64,000 nt of DNA from Siphonodentalium dalli (taxonomy: Eukaryota > Mollusca > Scaphopoda > Gadilida > Siphonodentaliidae): assembly GCA_032622095.1 (NCBI GenBank), contig CP136067.1, positions 197,124,052 to 197,188,051 of the forward strand, read 5' to 3'. A program made the position numbers and the translations under genes. Shown in pieces: positions 11,871-24,000 of this stretch; the first letter of the stretch is position 1; each line of letters begins with the position of its first letter. Below the pieces are notes generated by a model. The model saw only the letters and a program-made list of their open reading frames with translations, was not told where the DNA came from and did not search any database.

Positions 11871-12525
11871 TTTAAATAACAGGGAGGCTACTCTAACACT
11901 ATTAGTTTTTTCCAACAAAATAGTTATCAAATTCGATCACCAATAGAACTGTCTGTGAAACAACGATGACTTATAACAATCTTTAACTTATTTATCGATC
12001 AATGCTAGAACATGGCCGCAATAAAATCATGACCATAACAAAAAAACATTACCTTAACCTTACCATTACGCATGAATATAAATTTACCATGCGTAAATAT
12101 TGTCAGATTATCGTCTGATGAGCAAATCCTATGTTTACATTATACTTAATCTCAGGTATGACTAGAATTGTATCATGTGTGCACATGACATCATTAGAAG
12201 GGGCAATACACTCAAGGAGTTAAAGTGACACGAAACAAGGGACGTGATGCAATATTGGTGTTTGAATATTAAAGGAACACAAGACACTCTAAAGGGACAC
12301 AAGACACTCATTATGAATGAATGTTAACAATACAAGCGCAGTGGTTGAAAGTTAAAATGACACAGAACAATATTTAAAGTTCAAATTTTCGGGCACTTAA
12401 TGCGCCTTTTATCATTACGTATCGTTTCTCACTCTACAATTCCCAATAATACACTCACTCTCTCCCCCCCGCTTATAGATATATAACGAAAACGAGAATA
12501 TCATGTTGATGAAGTTTATTGAAAT
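11871..12525. other. Noncoding AT-rich stretch
   Basis: No ORF of note. A short inverted pair, attacgcatgaatataaa / tttaccatgcgtaaat, is visible near 12064-12100. No other support for a feature. Confidence 0.35.
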
Positions 12526-13017
12526 TTAATCGTCCGAAGTGTCATTTGTTTCGTCCATGAATTTTTTCTAGCATCGGTTTGTACTTTAATATTGACATTT
12601 TCACTGCATCACATTCTCCATAACCATTATTCAAATATTTGTCGACTTTATCCATGACTCTGTTGTGCAGAGTCCCATTGCGCAGCTGCAGATACGCAAA
12701 TATTGTCATAGCATAACCATTCATAAATTGCTTCATATCGTTACTGTTAAGGTCCTTGTCAGCTTGTACTCTTGCTTCTGTTTCTTTCGAGCCATTTTCC
12801 TTATACGTGTCCACTATATCACTCCATTCCTCATGTGTTTTATCTCTACTCTCATCACACAAACTTTTGAAGTATTCATCTTCATTCAATTTAATTATCT
12901 TATTCTGACTATCATCCGTGTCCTCAGTTAATTTTCGTTTTAACTTATTTTCTTGACACCAGTTTTTTTACGTGTCTCTGAACATCATAATGATCTGCAG
13001 CTGCGCAAACAGAATTT
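12526..13017 (-). pseudogene. Broken small gene with zinc-finger-like start and acidic body, unidentified
   Basis: On the minus strand, 13017-12962 reads VCAAADHYDVQRHVKK. This resembles a degraded C2H2/BED-type finger of the kind found at the start of hAT-like or ZBED proteins (C..x..aaDhydVqrHv). After a frame change a continuous frame reads KLKRKLTEDTDDSQNK and runs through DEYFKSLCDESRDK and MNGYAMTIFAYLQLRNG to KYKPMLEK. It stops at about 12542, while another frame would continue into MDETNDTSDD with a stop at 12526. At least two frameshifts break it, so I treat it as a pseudogene. The finger resemblance is an inference from one short stretch, and the remaining roughly 110 residues match no family I recognise. 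Confidence 0.4.
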
Positions 13018-13067
13018 TGTTTTATCGCTTATATAAGAACTATAACAAGTTTGCGCGTAATTCCATC

Positions 13068-13390
13068 AGCACCCCCCCCCCCCCCCCTTGGCTGGCATCA
13101 AGCTTTCCAATTGTTGGAAATTTTGAGACCTGACACCCCCCTCCCAAAGGTTGAAAAATTTCCAACAGTTTCTGACAGCCATTTCAGTCCAAATTGTGTG
13201 ACCAAAAATAGGAAAATATGCAAATGTTGGTCTAAAAACTACAAATTCTCCACTAATAAATTGTTGGAAAATCAAACCACGAATACAATTTCAACCTATT
13301 GTTTGTGTGAAAATTTCCAACAAATGTTTTGTCAGGTATATCAAAATTTCCAAATGTTGAACATTTGACCAAAGTTGGGGGGGGAGGGCG
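13068..13390. repeat. Poly-C / poly-G bounded degenerate repeat
   Basis: A 19-C run starts at about 13069 and a G-rich run (ggggggggaggg) ends near 13390. Between them the words ttccaa(c/t), gttggaaa and caaatgttg recur in both orientations. A similar poly-G then ttggaattttccaa then acgtccctg context is present at 3892-3965, suggesting a shared repeat family ending in acgtccctg. Confidence 0.4.
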
Positions 13391-14100
13391 GGTTGAGACA
13401 CCCCTGTCGTCACGTCCCTGTCTCAACCCATTGTACAAGGGCATCAATATCGTCGATTTATTTATGTATTGCACATTTGAATACAATCGTTTAGTTACTT
13501 TATCGTATGTAGGTGGGGACTGATTTCTCATTTTAATATATATTTTACTATCTGAACGGACATGGCGCATTTGAACCACAATACTGGTGTATATTGTAGT
13601 GGTGGATACTATAGGTCGCCAAAGACACGAAATTACATATACATACTCTACAAAATCTAAGCATAAGCAGAGCGAGTTTCAGCTGTTTTCTGTGCTTCGC
13701 ACAGAAGTGAAGCAAACGCTCTTTATTCAATCCGTATAATAAACAGACTACATTTTGACACCTTTTTTGTTACCAAGTTTAACATTTCAACCAACCTCCG
13801 GGTTTAGATCCCGACAAAAATCACAATTCTTGGGATAAATATTCCCTTGTCCCGACGGGCCGACCATTCGATCTGTTGAAAGATTCCAAACCAAGGTTTA
13901 TTTAAAGCTACTCAAACCGATCAGATGGTCCCCATATCATAAAGTTACAACAATAATATTTCTTCAAAATACGCTTTTGTTATCAGAATCGATTAATTAC
14001 AACAAAATAATGCTAACTGTTGTAAACTATAGAATTTTGGCCGTATTACAACTTGATTTTTAGATTAAGCATCTTCATCCGCAATTTTGTCCGAGACCGT
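13391..14100. other. No recognisable gene
   Basis: Short frames only. The TAAAGAGCGTTT word (minus strand) is at 13714-13725. Nothing else is supported. Confidence 0.35.
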
Positions 14101-14117
14101 CAGTTTGATGACTCCTT

Positions 14118-14235
14118 TGATTGATTGTTTATTAGCAAAGCCAACAGTTAAGTTGGAACATGCAATAACATATATACATACTATACACAAGGCACACATA
14201 ACATATAAGTCATATCAATAAAAAATACATACACA
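14118..14235 (-). mobile_element. Possible 3'-terminal tail of a non-LTR retrotransposon
   Basis: On the minus strand this reads a TTGGCTTTGCTAATAAACAATC end. It combines a polyadenylation-type AATAAA with a short caatcaatcaa simple tail, a common form of LINE 3' ends in invertebrate genomes. No coding part remains next to it, so it is an isolated tail or a coincidence. Confidence 0.3.
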
Positions 14236-15087
14236 CACAATTATATTGTAATCCATGATGCCATTTACATTAAAGTGGTATCCTTTTTAAAGATAGTTTT
14301 ATGAATATGCTTACTTTTTTAAGAAGGCTCAAATATTCAATTGAGAGCAAACGATGAAATTTATTCCTGTTAGGGGTTCTCCCAGTAATATTTGGGAATG
14401 TGGATTTCGCGTAAATCTCGTAACTTTCGGCATAGGATTATAAAGTGATATTCTGGGCCACAAATAATTACACATTTCAAGAAATAAAAAAACTTAAAAA
14501 AATCGATATCTGATCACTCTGAGCTTTGATGGGTGGGTTCCTCGACTCGAATCAAATATGTTTTAACCCCGAAGCCAAAGAAATAGTAACTTGGGAGCGT
14601 TAATTCGGATTATGCATCTTTAATATGACTAAATATTCCCCAACTAAAATAAGGGACAAATGCGGTCTTATATCTAACTGAAATTACATGTCGGGACAAT
14701 ATTAGACCCTTGGTCCTAAAACAATACATTTTACACCGAATTTTGGTTGGAAATTTTAAACTATAACGAATTGGTAAATTTTAGCTATCATAATATTTAT
14801 AGTCAACACTCGATCGGTCTATGACTTGTAAAATCCAATTGTTGAAAATGTTACCAATATGAGTGAAAGAAAAGCAATATCCTCTTCCAACTACCACCTC
14901 GTCCTTGATGAAAGCAACTGATTATCCTGGGGCTCATCTAATCTAAATAAAAATTTCCAACAACCCATAACGCTAAGTATAACATCGGCCAATAACGCGA
15001 ATAACAATCTATATCATAATATCTTTTTTGTTGCAGTTGGCTCACCATACATTACCAGTCGATGTGATGAATTCCACCGGTGAAACA
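14236..15087. other. No recognisable gene
   Basis: AT-rich DNA without an ORF above about 60 codons. The text includes gctcatctaatctaaa and a tttttgttgcag sequence that could be a splice acceptor, but no exon can be supported. Confidence 0.3.
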
Positions 15088-15170
15088 GTTTGCGATTACA
15101 AAACGTGTACCGGTACGGGTAGCTACCCGTACGCGTACCCGTATACCCGTACCGGTTTGAAATCGCAAAC
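15088..15170. repeat. 83-bp imperfect palindrome rich in TACCCG/CGGGTA
   Basis: The outer arms GTTTGCGATT and AATCGCAAAC are exact inverted copies. Inside them the motif ACCCGTA / TACGGGT alternates (accggtacgggtagctacccgtacgcgtacccg), so the whole stretch can fold as a long hairpin. It is locally much richer in GC than its surroundings. Confidence 0.8.
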
Positions 15171-15266
15171 TCGCTATTATCTAATAGAATACATGAGAGA
15201 TGGTTGGTCATTCGTTAGTCAAATATTGTACACGTCATTTGTTGAAGGGATTCAGTAATAAAGAGA

Positions 15267-15278
15267 TAAAGAGCGTTT
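15267..15278 (+). other. Occurrence of the TAAAGAGCGTTT word (plus strand)
   Basis: Exact match to the 12-bp word, preceded by ataaagaga, and 90 bp downstream of the palindrome. Compare 11859, 13714, 29053, 29374 and 32331. Confidence 0.5.
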
Positions 15279-15416
15279 CTTATCATATTAGAAGATATAT
15301 ATATAGGAAAATTGGTACAAATGGATCCGATATATAATTATATATCACACTGCTCTTTCGGTAGAGCTTGCTAATTGTCAATCTGTTGAAGTTTGGAATT
15401 TGGAATTGTCACTCAC

Positions 15417-15504
15417 AAAATTAAGAAGTCTTCCCACCGTCTGTCTTGTTCTGCTGTCATGTTTGTCCAAATGTCGTGCCTGACTTTCAAAGAAGATGCA
15501 ATAT
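15417..15504 (-). CDS. Possible exon of an unidentified host gene
   Basis: On the minus strand an open frame reads IASSLKVRHDIW and TAEQDRRWEDFLIL. It is flanked upstream by a good acceptor-like tgtatgtccattcAG and downstream by a consensus donor GTGAGT at 15416-15411. The composition is protein-like. I cannot name the family, and it could be a relic exon. Confidence 0.3.
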
Positions 15505-15709
15505 CTGAATGGACATACACGCACCCACAAACCCAATGTCACCCTTCTATTCCACTTTTTGGAATGTGTATGTTCTCATGGCTGGTCACAGCGGCGTGGT
15601 ACGAGGGGGTTGGATATACATACTTTTATTGCATTTGATTATATAGGTAGCATCTTCTATTTGATATATCTCAAATTGCATATATATATTTTTTTTGGTG
15701 ACAACTAGA

Positions 15710-15900
15710 TAAGCTAACGTTTCTTTTCCAAATTCCGGAAACATGAACTTCAGCATCCATGCATTTTGGATTTTACTCTTTGCATTATTAAAGTCTTTGG
15801 AATACGTTACAGCCCGCATCTGTCCGTCTGCATATTGGATGTCACGATTTGAATTCATCGGCAAACCATATAGCCCACATTTATGAGCAAGTAATTATCT
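15710..15900 (-). CDS. Possible upstream exon or coding fragment, unidentified
   Basis: The minus-strand frame reads KCGLYGLPMNSNRDIQYADG, then QMRAVTYSKDFNNAKSKIQ, then NAWMLKFMFPEFGKETLAYL. This residue mix looks like real protein rather than translated noncoding DNA. It lies on the same strand and 5' of the exon-like stretch at 15504-15417, so the two may belong to one gene. No strong splice donor is seen at its end. Function unknown. Confidence 0.3.
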
Positions 15901-16253
15901 AATTGTACATGCACGATCAAGCTTCATAACTAGTGGTAATTTGGCCATGTAAGCATCATTGCACTTATGCCGCAAATGTCAAGATAAACCTTAGCGTTAA
16001 CTCCATTTGTAAAGGAGCCTATATGCACGCACACGAACTACAAGGTCATTGTAAAACTAAATTCAATCACATGAAAACACCATGCATTAAAAATACCCTT
16101 ACCCGGAAGTTTGACTCACGGTTAAATATTATACGTTTTATTCTTGGAAAATCACTGTGTACCCTGAATAGCGACCTGGTGTTTATTCAATCAAGCGGGT
16201 TCCTTTCTTCAGCCTACGCTATATATAACAGAGAAGATTTTACTGCATGGGCA

Positions 16254-16808
16254 TCTAATATATATTTTGGGACTTCTGTCTGTCTGTTTGTTTGTTAGCA
16301 ATGGCCGGGAAAACTGCCGGATGGATTTCGACGAAATTTGATACCTAGGGATACTTTTGTCCCTGAAGTGTTTTGGACGGGACCTGACCTTGAACTTCAA
16401 AATTGTCAACTCAAGATCAAATCGCGCCTTTCGACGGGATTTCGACGAAATTTGATACCTACATGTAGGGGTACTTTTGTCCGGGTCAAATCGTGACCCC
16501 GACCTGACATTGACCTTCAAAATGGTCAATTCAAGGTCAAATCGCGCCTTTCGACGGGATTTCGACGAAAGTTGATACCTAGGGCTACATTTGTCCTTTG
16601 TCCGGGGAGTGTTTTGGACGGGTCACATCGTGACCCCGACCTGACATTGACATTCAAATGGTCAATTCAAGGTCAAATGGCGCATATCGACGATTTCGAT
16701 GTTAGATCCACGGAGGTTGTCAAAACCAGCTATTTGAAAATTGGTGATCTGAAGTCCGGATGAAAGCAGATGGGAAACAGCCCGGACGAAGTCGGGTTAA
16801 CCTGCTAG
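16254..16808 (+). mobile_element. Helitron-like non-autonomous element
   Basis: The 5' end TCTAATATATATTTT follows an A. The 3' end carries a short hairpin, cccggac-gaa-gtcggg, then ttaacctg and a terminal CTAG followed by T. This matches the Helitron pattern (5' TC, 3' hairpin plus CTRR, insertion between A and T). A tctgtctgtctgttt run near the start and three direct copies of a roughly 110-120-bp unit (tttcgacgaaatttgatacct at about 16328, 16439 and 16559) fill the interior. It has no Rep/helicase ORF, so it would depend on a partner. The minus-strand ORF and short plus-strand ORF inside it follow the tandem repeat and are not taken as genes. Confidence 0.55.
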
Positions 16809-16834
16809 TATATATATATATATATTATATATAT
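16809..16834. repeat. TA microsatellite
   Basis: Alternating TA directly after the Helitron-like 3' end and directly before the left terminal inverted repeat of the satellite structure. Confidence 0.8.
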
Positions 16835-18020
16835 ATATATAGAGATAGAGTATTTCGTTAGTCAAACGCGCCCCGCGCCCAGCCGCGATCGGCGCGATCT
16901 GGTAACGTACATATATACGCGCGTTCACATACGTTACTCTATCGAACTATTGAGTATGTGTCCGCGACTATTTAGTACGGGACGTATCACCTCATATGGG
17001 GTATGTTTTTTTTGGGGGGGGGGGGGGTCCTTATGTTTTAAACAGGGATGTGTCAAATGAAATGTGGGCTCTATGTTGGGGGTGGGGGCATTGTCTTATA
17101 TTACATTGATAAATACTCGGAAATGAAGACTTTATTGGGAAGGAACTCTTCTATGTATCACATATGTGTGTGTGGGGGGGGGGGGGGCTCTAGTGTTTAA
17201 TTCAGGGACGTAAATTGGTACACTGTGTCTATACGTGTATAACCACCGCAAATGGCCATTTTGTGTTGGGTCATACTCATGTTTGATACAAGGACACATT
17301 AGCGGTAATGGTTTATCTGGGGCTATATATATTTAATGCAGTGTTGTATTACTGGAAATGGGGGCACTATTTTGGGGGGGGGGGTGTAGCAATTCCGTTC
17401 GACAAGAGAGTGAATACTTGAAATGAAGCCTGTGTTTTGAATGGGAGCGCTTCTATTTTATGCAGGGATGTATAATTGGGTTTAGGACCGCGGCTTTTTA
17501 ACACAGGGACGGTAGTACCATAATTATGGTTCGGTTGGAGGGGGGCATACATATGTTTAATGAAGGGATGTGTGTCCGGAAATGGGGGTCTATGTGGGGG
17601 ATACTTTCTGTTACATTGATAAATAATTAGAAATAAGTGTTTTGGGCAGGAACGTTTCTATTTAATACAGGGCTATGTGTTTGTAGGGGCGAACAACTAT
17701 TTAATGCAGGGGTGTATTTGACAGAAATGGCTACTTTGCATAGGGGCATACTTATGTTGGACACAAGGACCGGGAATGGAGTCTGTGGGGGCTTACTTAT
17801 AATTAAGGCAGCGGTGTGATAACGGAAATACGGGCTCAATGTTGGGGATGGTAATGCATTTTACTGCATGGATGAATACCTGGAAATGTATTTCACCACC
17901 TACGCATGCACAACTATGGGTCGTAAAGTTAAGTTATTTGAGTAGGTCTATCATCCACGCACCTAGAATTGATGGACGCAACTGTCATTTTCAAGAGATA
18001 ACCACGGGCCCAGATACTAT
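16835..18020 (+). repeat. Left terminal inverted repeat of the 43-kb satellite structure
   Basis: From the tatagagatagagtatttcg box inward this matches the reverse complement of 58670-59860. Landmarks include gcgccccgcgcccagccgcgatc, cacctcatatggggtatg and a pair of G-runs. Divergence consists of substitutions and homopolymer-length changes. Internally it is a string of degenerate units of roughly 55-65 bp with the recurrent phrase tttaatgcagggatgta..ggaaatg. It has no coding capacity. Homology continues inward into decayed 174-bp monomers. Confidence 0.85.
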
Positions 18021-21000
18021 AATTTAATCACGTGATTTCATGGTACTGGAGCATATGGAGCTACATTGCACCACCCACCCACATCTAAGAGTCATACAGT
18101 GCAGTTATTTGGGCTGTACTCAACCCAAGCATCAAAAGATGATGAGACGCAGCTGGGATTTCCAGAAAGATGTGATCACAGGATCAGATACTATGCGTGA
18201 TCACGAGAGTTGATGGTTCTGACGCATTTGATGCTATATTGCACAACCTACGCACAGTAGTGCGTCATTATGCGGGTTATTTGGGCATGTACACCAGCCA
18301 AGCCTATACAATGACGGGACGCAGCTGGGATTTTCAGAAATAGGTCACCACGAGAGAAGATACTATGATTGATGAACGATAATTGATGGTTCTGATGTGT
18401 TGATCTTATATTGCACCACAAACACACAAGTGTGCGTCATAGAGTGCAGTTATTTGGGCAGGTGCACCACACTAGCATCTATAAATGATGGGACGCAGCT
18501 GGGATTTTGAGAAATAGGTCACAACGGGAGCAGATACTAAGCGCGATCACTATATTTGATGGCTCTGACGTATTTGACCTTATATTGCACCAGATCCGCA
18601 CAACTGTGCGTCATGTAGTGGATATATTTGGACAGGTACATCACCCTAGCATCTAAAAATGATGGGACGCAGCTGGGATTTTGAGAAATAGGTCACCACA
18701 GGAGCAGATACTATGCTTTATCACGATATTTGATGGTTCTGATGTGTTTGACCTTAAATTGCACCACACACACACACAACTTTGCGTCATAGAGTGGAGT
18801 TACTTCGGCAGGTGCACCACCCAAGCATCTAAAAATGATGGGAAGCAGCTGGGATTTTCAGAAATAGGTCATCACGGGAGCAGATACTAAGCGCGATCAC
18901 TATATTTGATGGCTCTGACATGTTTGACCTTATATTGCACCACATACGCACAAGTGTGCGTCATAGAGTGCAGTTATTTGGGCAGGTGCACCATCCTAGC
19001 ATCTAAAAATGATGGGACGCAGCTGGGATTTTCAGAAATAGGTCACCACGGGAGAAGATACTATGAATGATGAACGATATTTGATGGTTCTGATGTGTTT
19101 GATCTTATATTGCACCACATACGCACAAGTGTGCGTCATAGACTGGATTTATTTGGGCAGGTGCGCCACCATAGCATCTAAAAATGTTGGGACGCAGCTG
19201 GGATTTTCAGAAATAGGTCATCACGGGAGCAGATACTAAGCGCGATCACAATATTTGATGGCTCTGACGTATTTGACCTTATATTGCACCAGATCCGCAC
19301 AACTGTGCGTCATCTAGTGGAGATATTTGGACAGGTACATCACCCTAGCATCTAAAAATGATGGGACGCAGCTGGGATTTTCAGAAATAGGTCATTACGG
19401 GAGCAGATACTAAGCGCGATCACTATATTTGATGGCTCTGACGTATTTGACCTTATATTGCACCAGATCCGCTCAACTGTGCGTCATTTAGTGGAGATAT
19501 TAGGACAGGTACATCACCCTAGCATCTAAAAATGATGGGACGCAGCTGGGATTTTCAGAAATAGGTCATCACGGGAGCAGATACTAAGCGCGATCACTAT
19601 ATTTGATGGTTCTGACGTGTTTGACCTTATATTGCACAACATACGCACAAGTGTGCGTCATCAAGTGCAGTTATTTGGGCAGGTGCACCACCCTAGCATC
19701 TAGAAATGATGGGACGCAGCTGGGATTTTGAGAAATAGGTCACCACGGGAGCAGATACTATGCTTTATCACGATATTTGATGGTTCTGATGTGTTTGACC
19801 TTACATTGCACCACACACGCACAACTGTGCGTCATAGAGTGGAGTTATTTCGGCAGGTGCACCACTATAGCATCTAAAAATTATGGGACGCGGCTGGGAT
19901 TTTCAGAAATAGGTCATCACGGGAGCAGATACTAAGCGCGATCACTATATTTGATGGCTCTGACGTATTTGACCTTATATTTCACCAGATCCGCACAACT
20001 GTGCGTCATGTAGTGGCGATATTTGGACAGGTACATCACCCTAGCATCTAAAAATGATGGGACGCAGCTGGGATTTTGAGAAATAGGTCACCACGGGAGC
20101 AGATACTATGCTTTATCACGATATTTGATGGTTCTGATGTGTTTGACCTAACATTGCACCACACACGCACAACTCTGCGTCATAGAGTGGAGTTATTTCG
20201 ACAGGTGCACCAATCAAGCATCTAAAAATGATGGGACGCAGCTGGGATTTTCAGAAATAGGTCATCACGGGAGCAGATACTAAGCGCGATCACTATATTT
20301 GATGGTTCTGACGTATTTGACCTTATATTGCACCAGATCCGCACAACTGTGCGTCATGTAGTGGCGATATTTGGACAGGTACATCACCCTAACATCTAAA
20401 AATGAAGGGACGCAGCTGTGATTTTCAGAAATAGGTCATCACGGGAGCAGATACTAAGCGCGATAACTATATTTGATGGCTCTGACGTGTTTGACCTTAT
20501 ATTGCACCACATACGCACAAGTGTGCGTCATAGAGTGCAGTTATTTGGGCAGGTGCACCACCCTAGCATCTAGAAATGATGGGACGCAGCTGGGATTTTG
20601 AGAAATAGGTCACCACGGGAGCAGATACTGTGCGTTATCACGATATTTGATGGCTCTGACGTGTTTGACCTTATATTGCACCAGATCCGCACAACTGTGC
20701 GTCATGTAGTGGATATATTTGGACAGGTACATCACCCTAGCATCTAAAAATGATGGGACGCAGCTGGGATTTTCAGTAATAGGTCATCACGGGAGCAGAT
20801 ACTAAGCGCGATGAATATATTTGATGGCTCTGACGTGTTTGACCTTATATTGCATCACATACGCACAAGTGTGCGTCATAGAGTGCCGTTATTTGGGCAG
20901 GTGCACCACCCTAGCATCTAAAAATGATGGGACGCAGCTGGGATTTTCAGAAATAGGTCACCACGGGAGAAGATACTATGAATGATGAACGATATTTGAT

Positions 21001-24000
21001 GGCTCTGATGTGTTTGATCTTATATTGCACCAGATCCGCACAACTGTGCGTCATGTAGTGGAGTTATTTCGGCAGGTGCACAACCCTAGCATCTAAAAAT
21101 GATGGGACGCAGCTGGGATTTTCAGAAATAGGTCATCACGGGAGCAGATACTAAGCGCGATCACTATATTTGATGGCTCTGACGTGTTTGACCTTATATT
21201 GCACCAGATCCGCACAACTGTGCGTCATGTAGTGGCGATATTTGGACAGGTACATCACCCTAGCATCTAAAAATGATGGGACGCAGCTGGGATTTTCAGA
21301 AATAGGTCATCACGGGAGCAGATACTAAGCGCGATAACTATATTTGATGGCTCTGACGCGTGTGACCTTATATTGCACCACATACGCACAAGTGTGCGTC
21401 ATAGAGTGCAGTTATTTGGGCAGGTGTACCACCCTAGCATCTAGAAATGATGGGACGCAGCTGGGATTTTGAGAAATAGGTCACCACGGGAGCAGATGCT
21501 GTGCGTTATCACGATATTTGATGGTTCTGATGTGTTTGACCTTATATTGCACCAGATCCGCACAAATGTGCGTCATGTAGTGGAGATATTTGGACAGGTA
21601 CATCGCCCTAGCATCTAAAAATGATGGGACGCAGCTGGGATTTTCATAAATAGGTCATCACGGGAGCAGATACTAAGCGCGATCACTATATTTGATGGCT
21701 CTGACGTGTTTGACCTTATATTGCACCACATACGCACAACTGTGCGTCATGTAGTGGAGATATTTGGACAGCTACATCACCCTAGCATCTAAAAATGATG
21801 GGACGCAGCTGGGATTTTCAGAAATAGGTCATCACGGGAGCAGATACTAAGCGCGATCACTATATTTGATGGCTCTGACGTGTTTGACCTTATGTTACAC
21901 CAGATCCGCACAAGTGTGCGTCATGTAGTTGAGATATTTGGACAGGTACATCACCCTAGCATCTAAAAATGATGGGATGCAGCTGGGATTTTCAGAAATA
22001 GGTCATCACGGGAGCAGATACTAAGCGCGATCACTATATTTGATGGCTCTGACGTGTTTGACCTTATATTGCACCACATACGCACAAGTGTGCGTCATAG
22101 AGTGCAGTTATTTGGGCAGGTGCACCACCCTAGCATCTAGAAATGATGGGACGCAGCTGGGATTTTCAGAAATAGATCACCACGGGAGCAGATACTATGC
22201 TTTATCACGATATTTGATGGTTCTGATGCGTTTGACCTTAAATTGCACCACACACGCACAACTCTGCGTCATATGGTGGTGTTATTTCGGCAGGTGCACC
22301 ACCCTAGCATCTAAAAATGATGGGACGCAACTGGGATTTTCAGAAATAGGTCATCACGGGAGCAGATACTAAGCGCGATCACTATATGTGATGGCTCTGA
22401 CGTGTTTGACCTTATATTGCACCAGTTCCGCACAACTGTGCGTCATGTAGTGGCGATATTTGGACAGGTACATCACCCTAGCATCTAAAAATGATGGGAC
22501 GCAGCTGGGATTTTCATAAATAGGTCATCACGGGAGCAGATACTAAGCGCGATAACTATATTTGATGGCTCTGACGTGTTTGACCTCATATTGCACCACA
22601 TACGCACAAGTGTGCGTCATAGAGTGCAGTTATTTGGGCAGGTGCACCACCCTAGCATCTAGAAATGATGGGACGCAGCTGTGATTTTGAGAAATAGGTC
22701 ACCACGGGAGCAGATACTATGCGTTATCACGATATTTGATGGCTCTGACGTGTTTGACCTTATATTGCACCAGATCCGCACAACTGTGCGTCATGTAGTG
22801 GAGATATTTGGACAGGTACATCACCCTAGCATCTAAAAATAATGGGACGCAGCTGGGATTTTCAGAAATAGGTCATCACGGGAGCAGATACTAAGCGCGA
22901 TCACTATATTTGATGGTTCTGACGTGTTTGACCTTATATTGCACCACATACGCACAACTGTGCGTCATGTAGTGGAGATATTTGGACAGCTACATCACCC
23001 TAGCATCTAAAAATGATGGGACGCAGCTGGGATTTTCAGAAATAGGTCACCACGGGAGCAGATACTATGCGTTATCACGATATTTGATGGCTCTGACGTG
23101 TTTGACCTTATATTGCACCAGATCCGCACAACTGTGCGTCATGTAGTGGATATATTTGGACAGGTACATCACCCTAGCATCTAAAAATGATGGGACGCAG
23201 CTGGGATTTTCAGAAATAGGTCATCACGGGAGCAGATACTAAGCGCGATCACTATATTTGATGGCTCTGACGTGTTTGACCTTATATTGCACCGCATACG
23301 CACAAGTGTGCGTCATAGAGTGCAGTTATTTGGGCAGGTGCACCACCCTAGCATCTAGAAATGATGGGACGCAGCTGGGATTTTCAGAAATAGATCACCA
23401 CGGGAGCAGATACTATGCTTTATCACGATATTTGATGGTTCTGATGTGTTTGACCTTAAATTGCACCACACACGCACAACTCTACGTCATATGGTGGAGT
23501 TATTTCGGCAGGTGCACCACCCTAGCATCTAAAAATGATGGGACGCAACTGGGATTTTCAGAAATAGGTCATCACGGGAGCAGATACTAAGCGCGATCAC
23601 TATATTTGATGGCTCTGACGTGTTTGACCTTATATTGCACCAGATCCGCACAACTGTGCGTCATGTAGTGGATATATTTGGACAGGTACATCACCCTAGC
23701 ATCTAAAAATGATGGGACGCAGCTGGGATTTTCAGAAATAGGTCATCACGGGAGCAGATACTAAGCGCGATCACTATATTTGATGGCTCTGACGTGTTTG
23801 ACCTTATATTGCACCGCATACGCACAAGTGTGCGTCATAGAGTGCAGTTATTTGGGCAGGTGCACCACCCTAGCATCTAGAAATGATGGGACGCAGCTGT
23901 GATTTTGAGAAATAGGTCACCACGGGAGCAGATACTGTGCTTTATCACGATATTTGATGGTTCTGATGTGTTTGACCTTATATTGCACCAGATCCGCACA

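Noticed and set aside
16209-16763. Minus-strand 106-codon and plus-strand 63-codon ORFs
   Set aside because: They follow the tandem 110-120-bp units of the Helitron-like element and show no protein features.
17367-17839. Short ORFs in the left 1.2-kb inverted repeat and their mirror copies at 58848-59354
   Set aside because: Both strands are open for similar lengths because of degenerate tandem units. No ATG context, domain or conservation beyond the DNA duplication itself.
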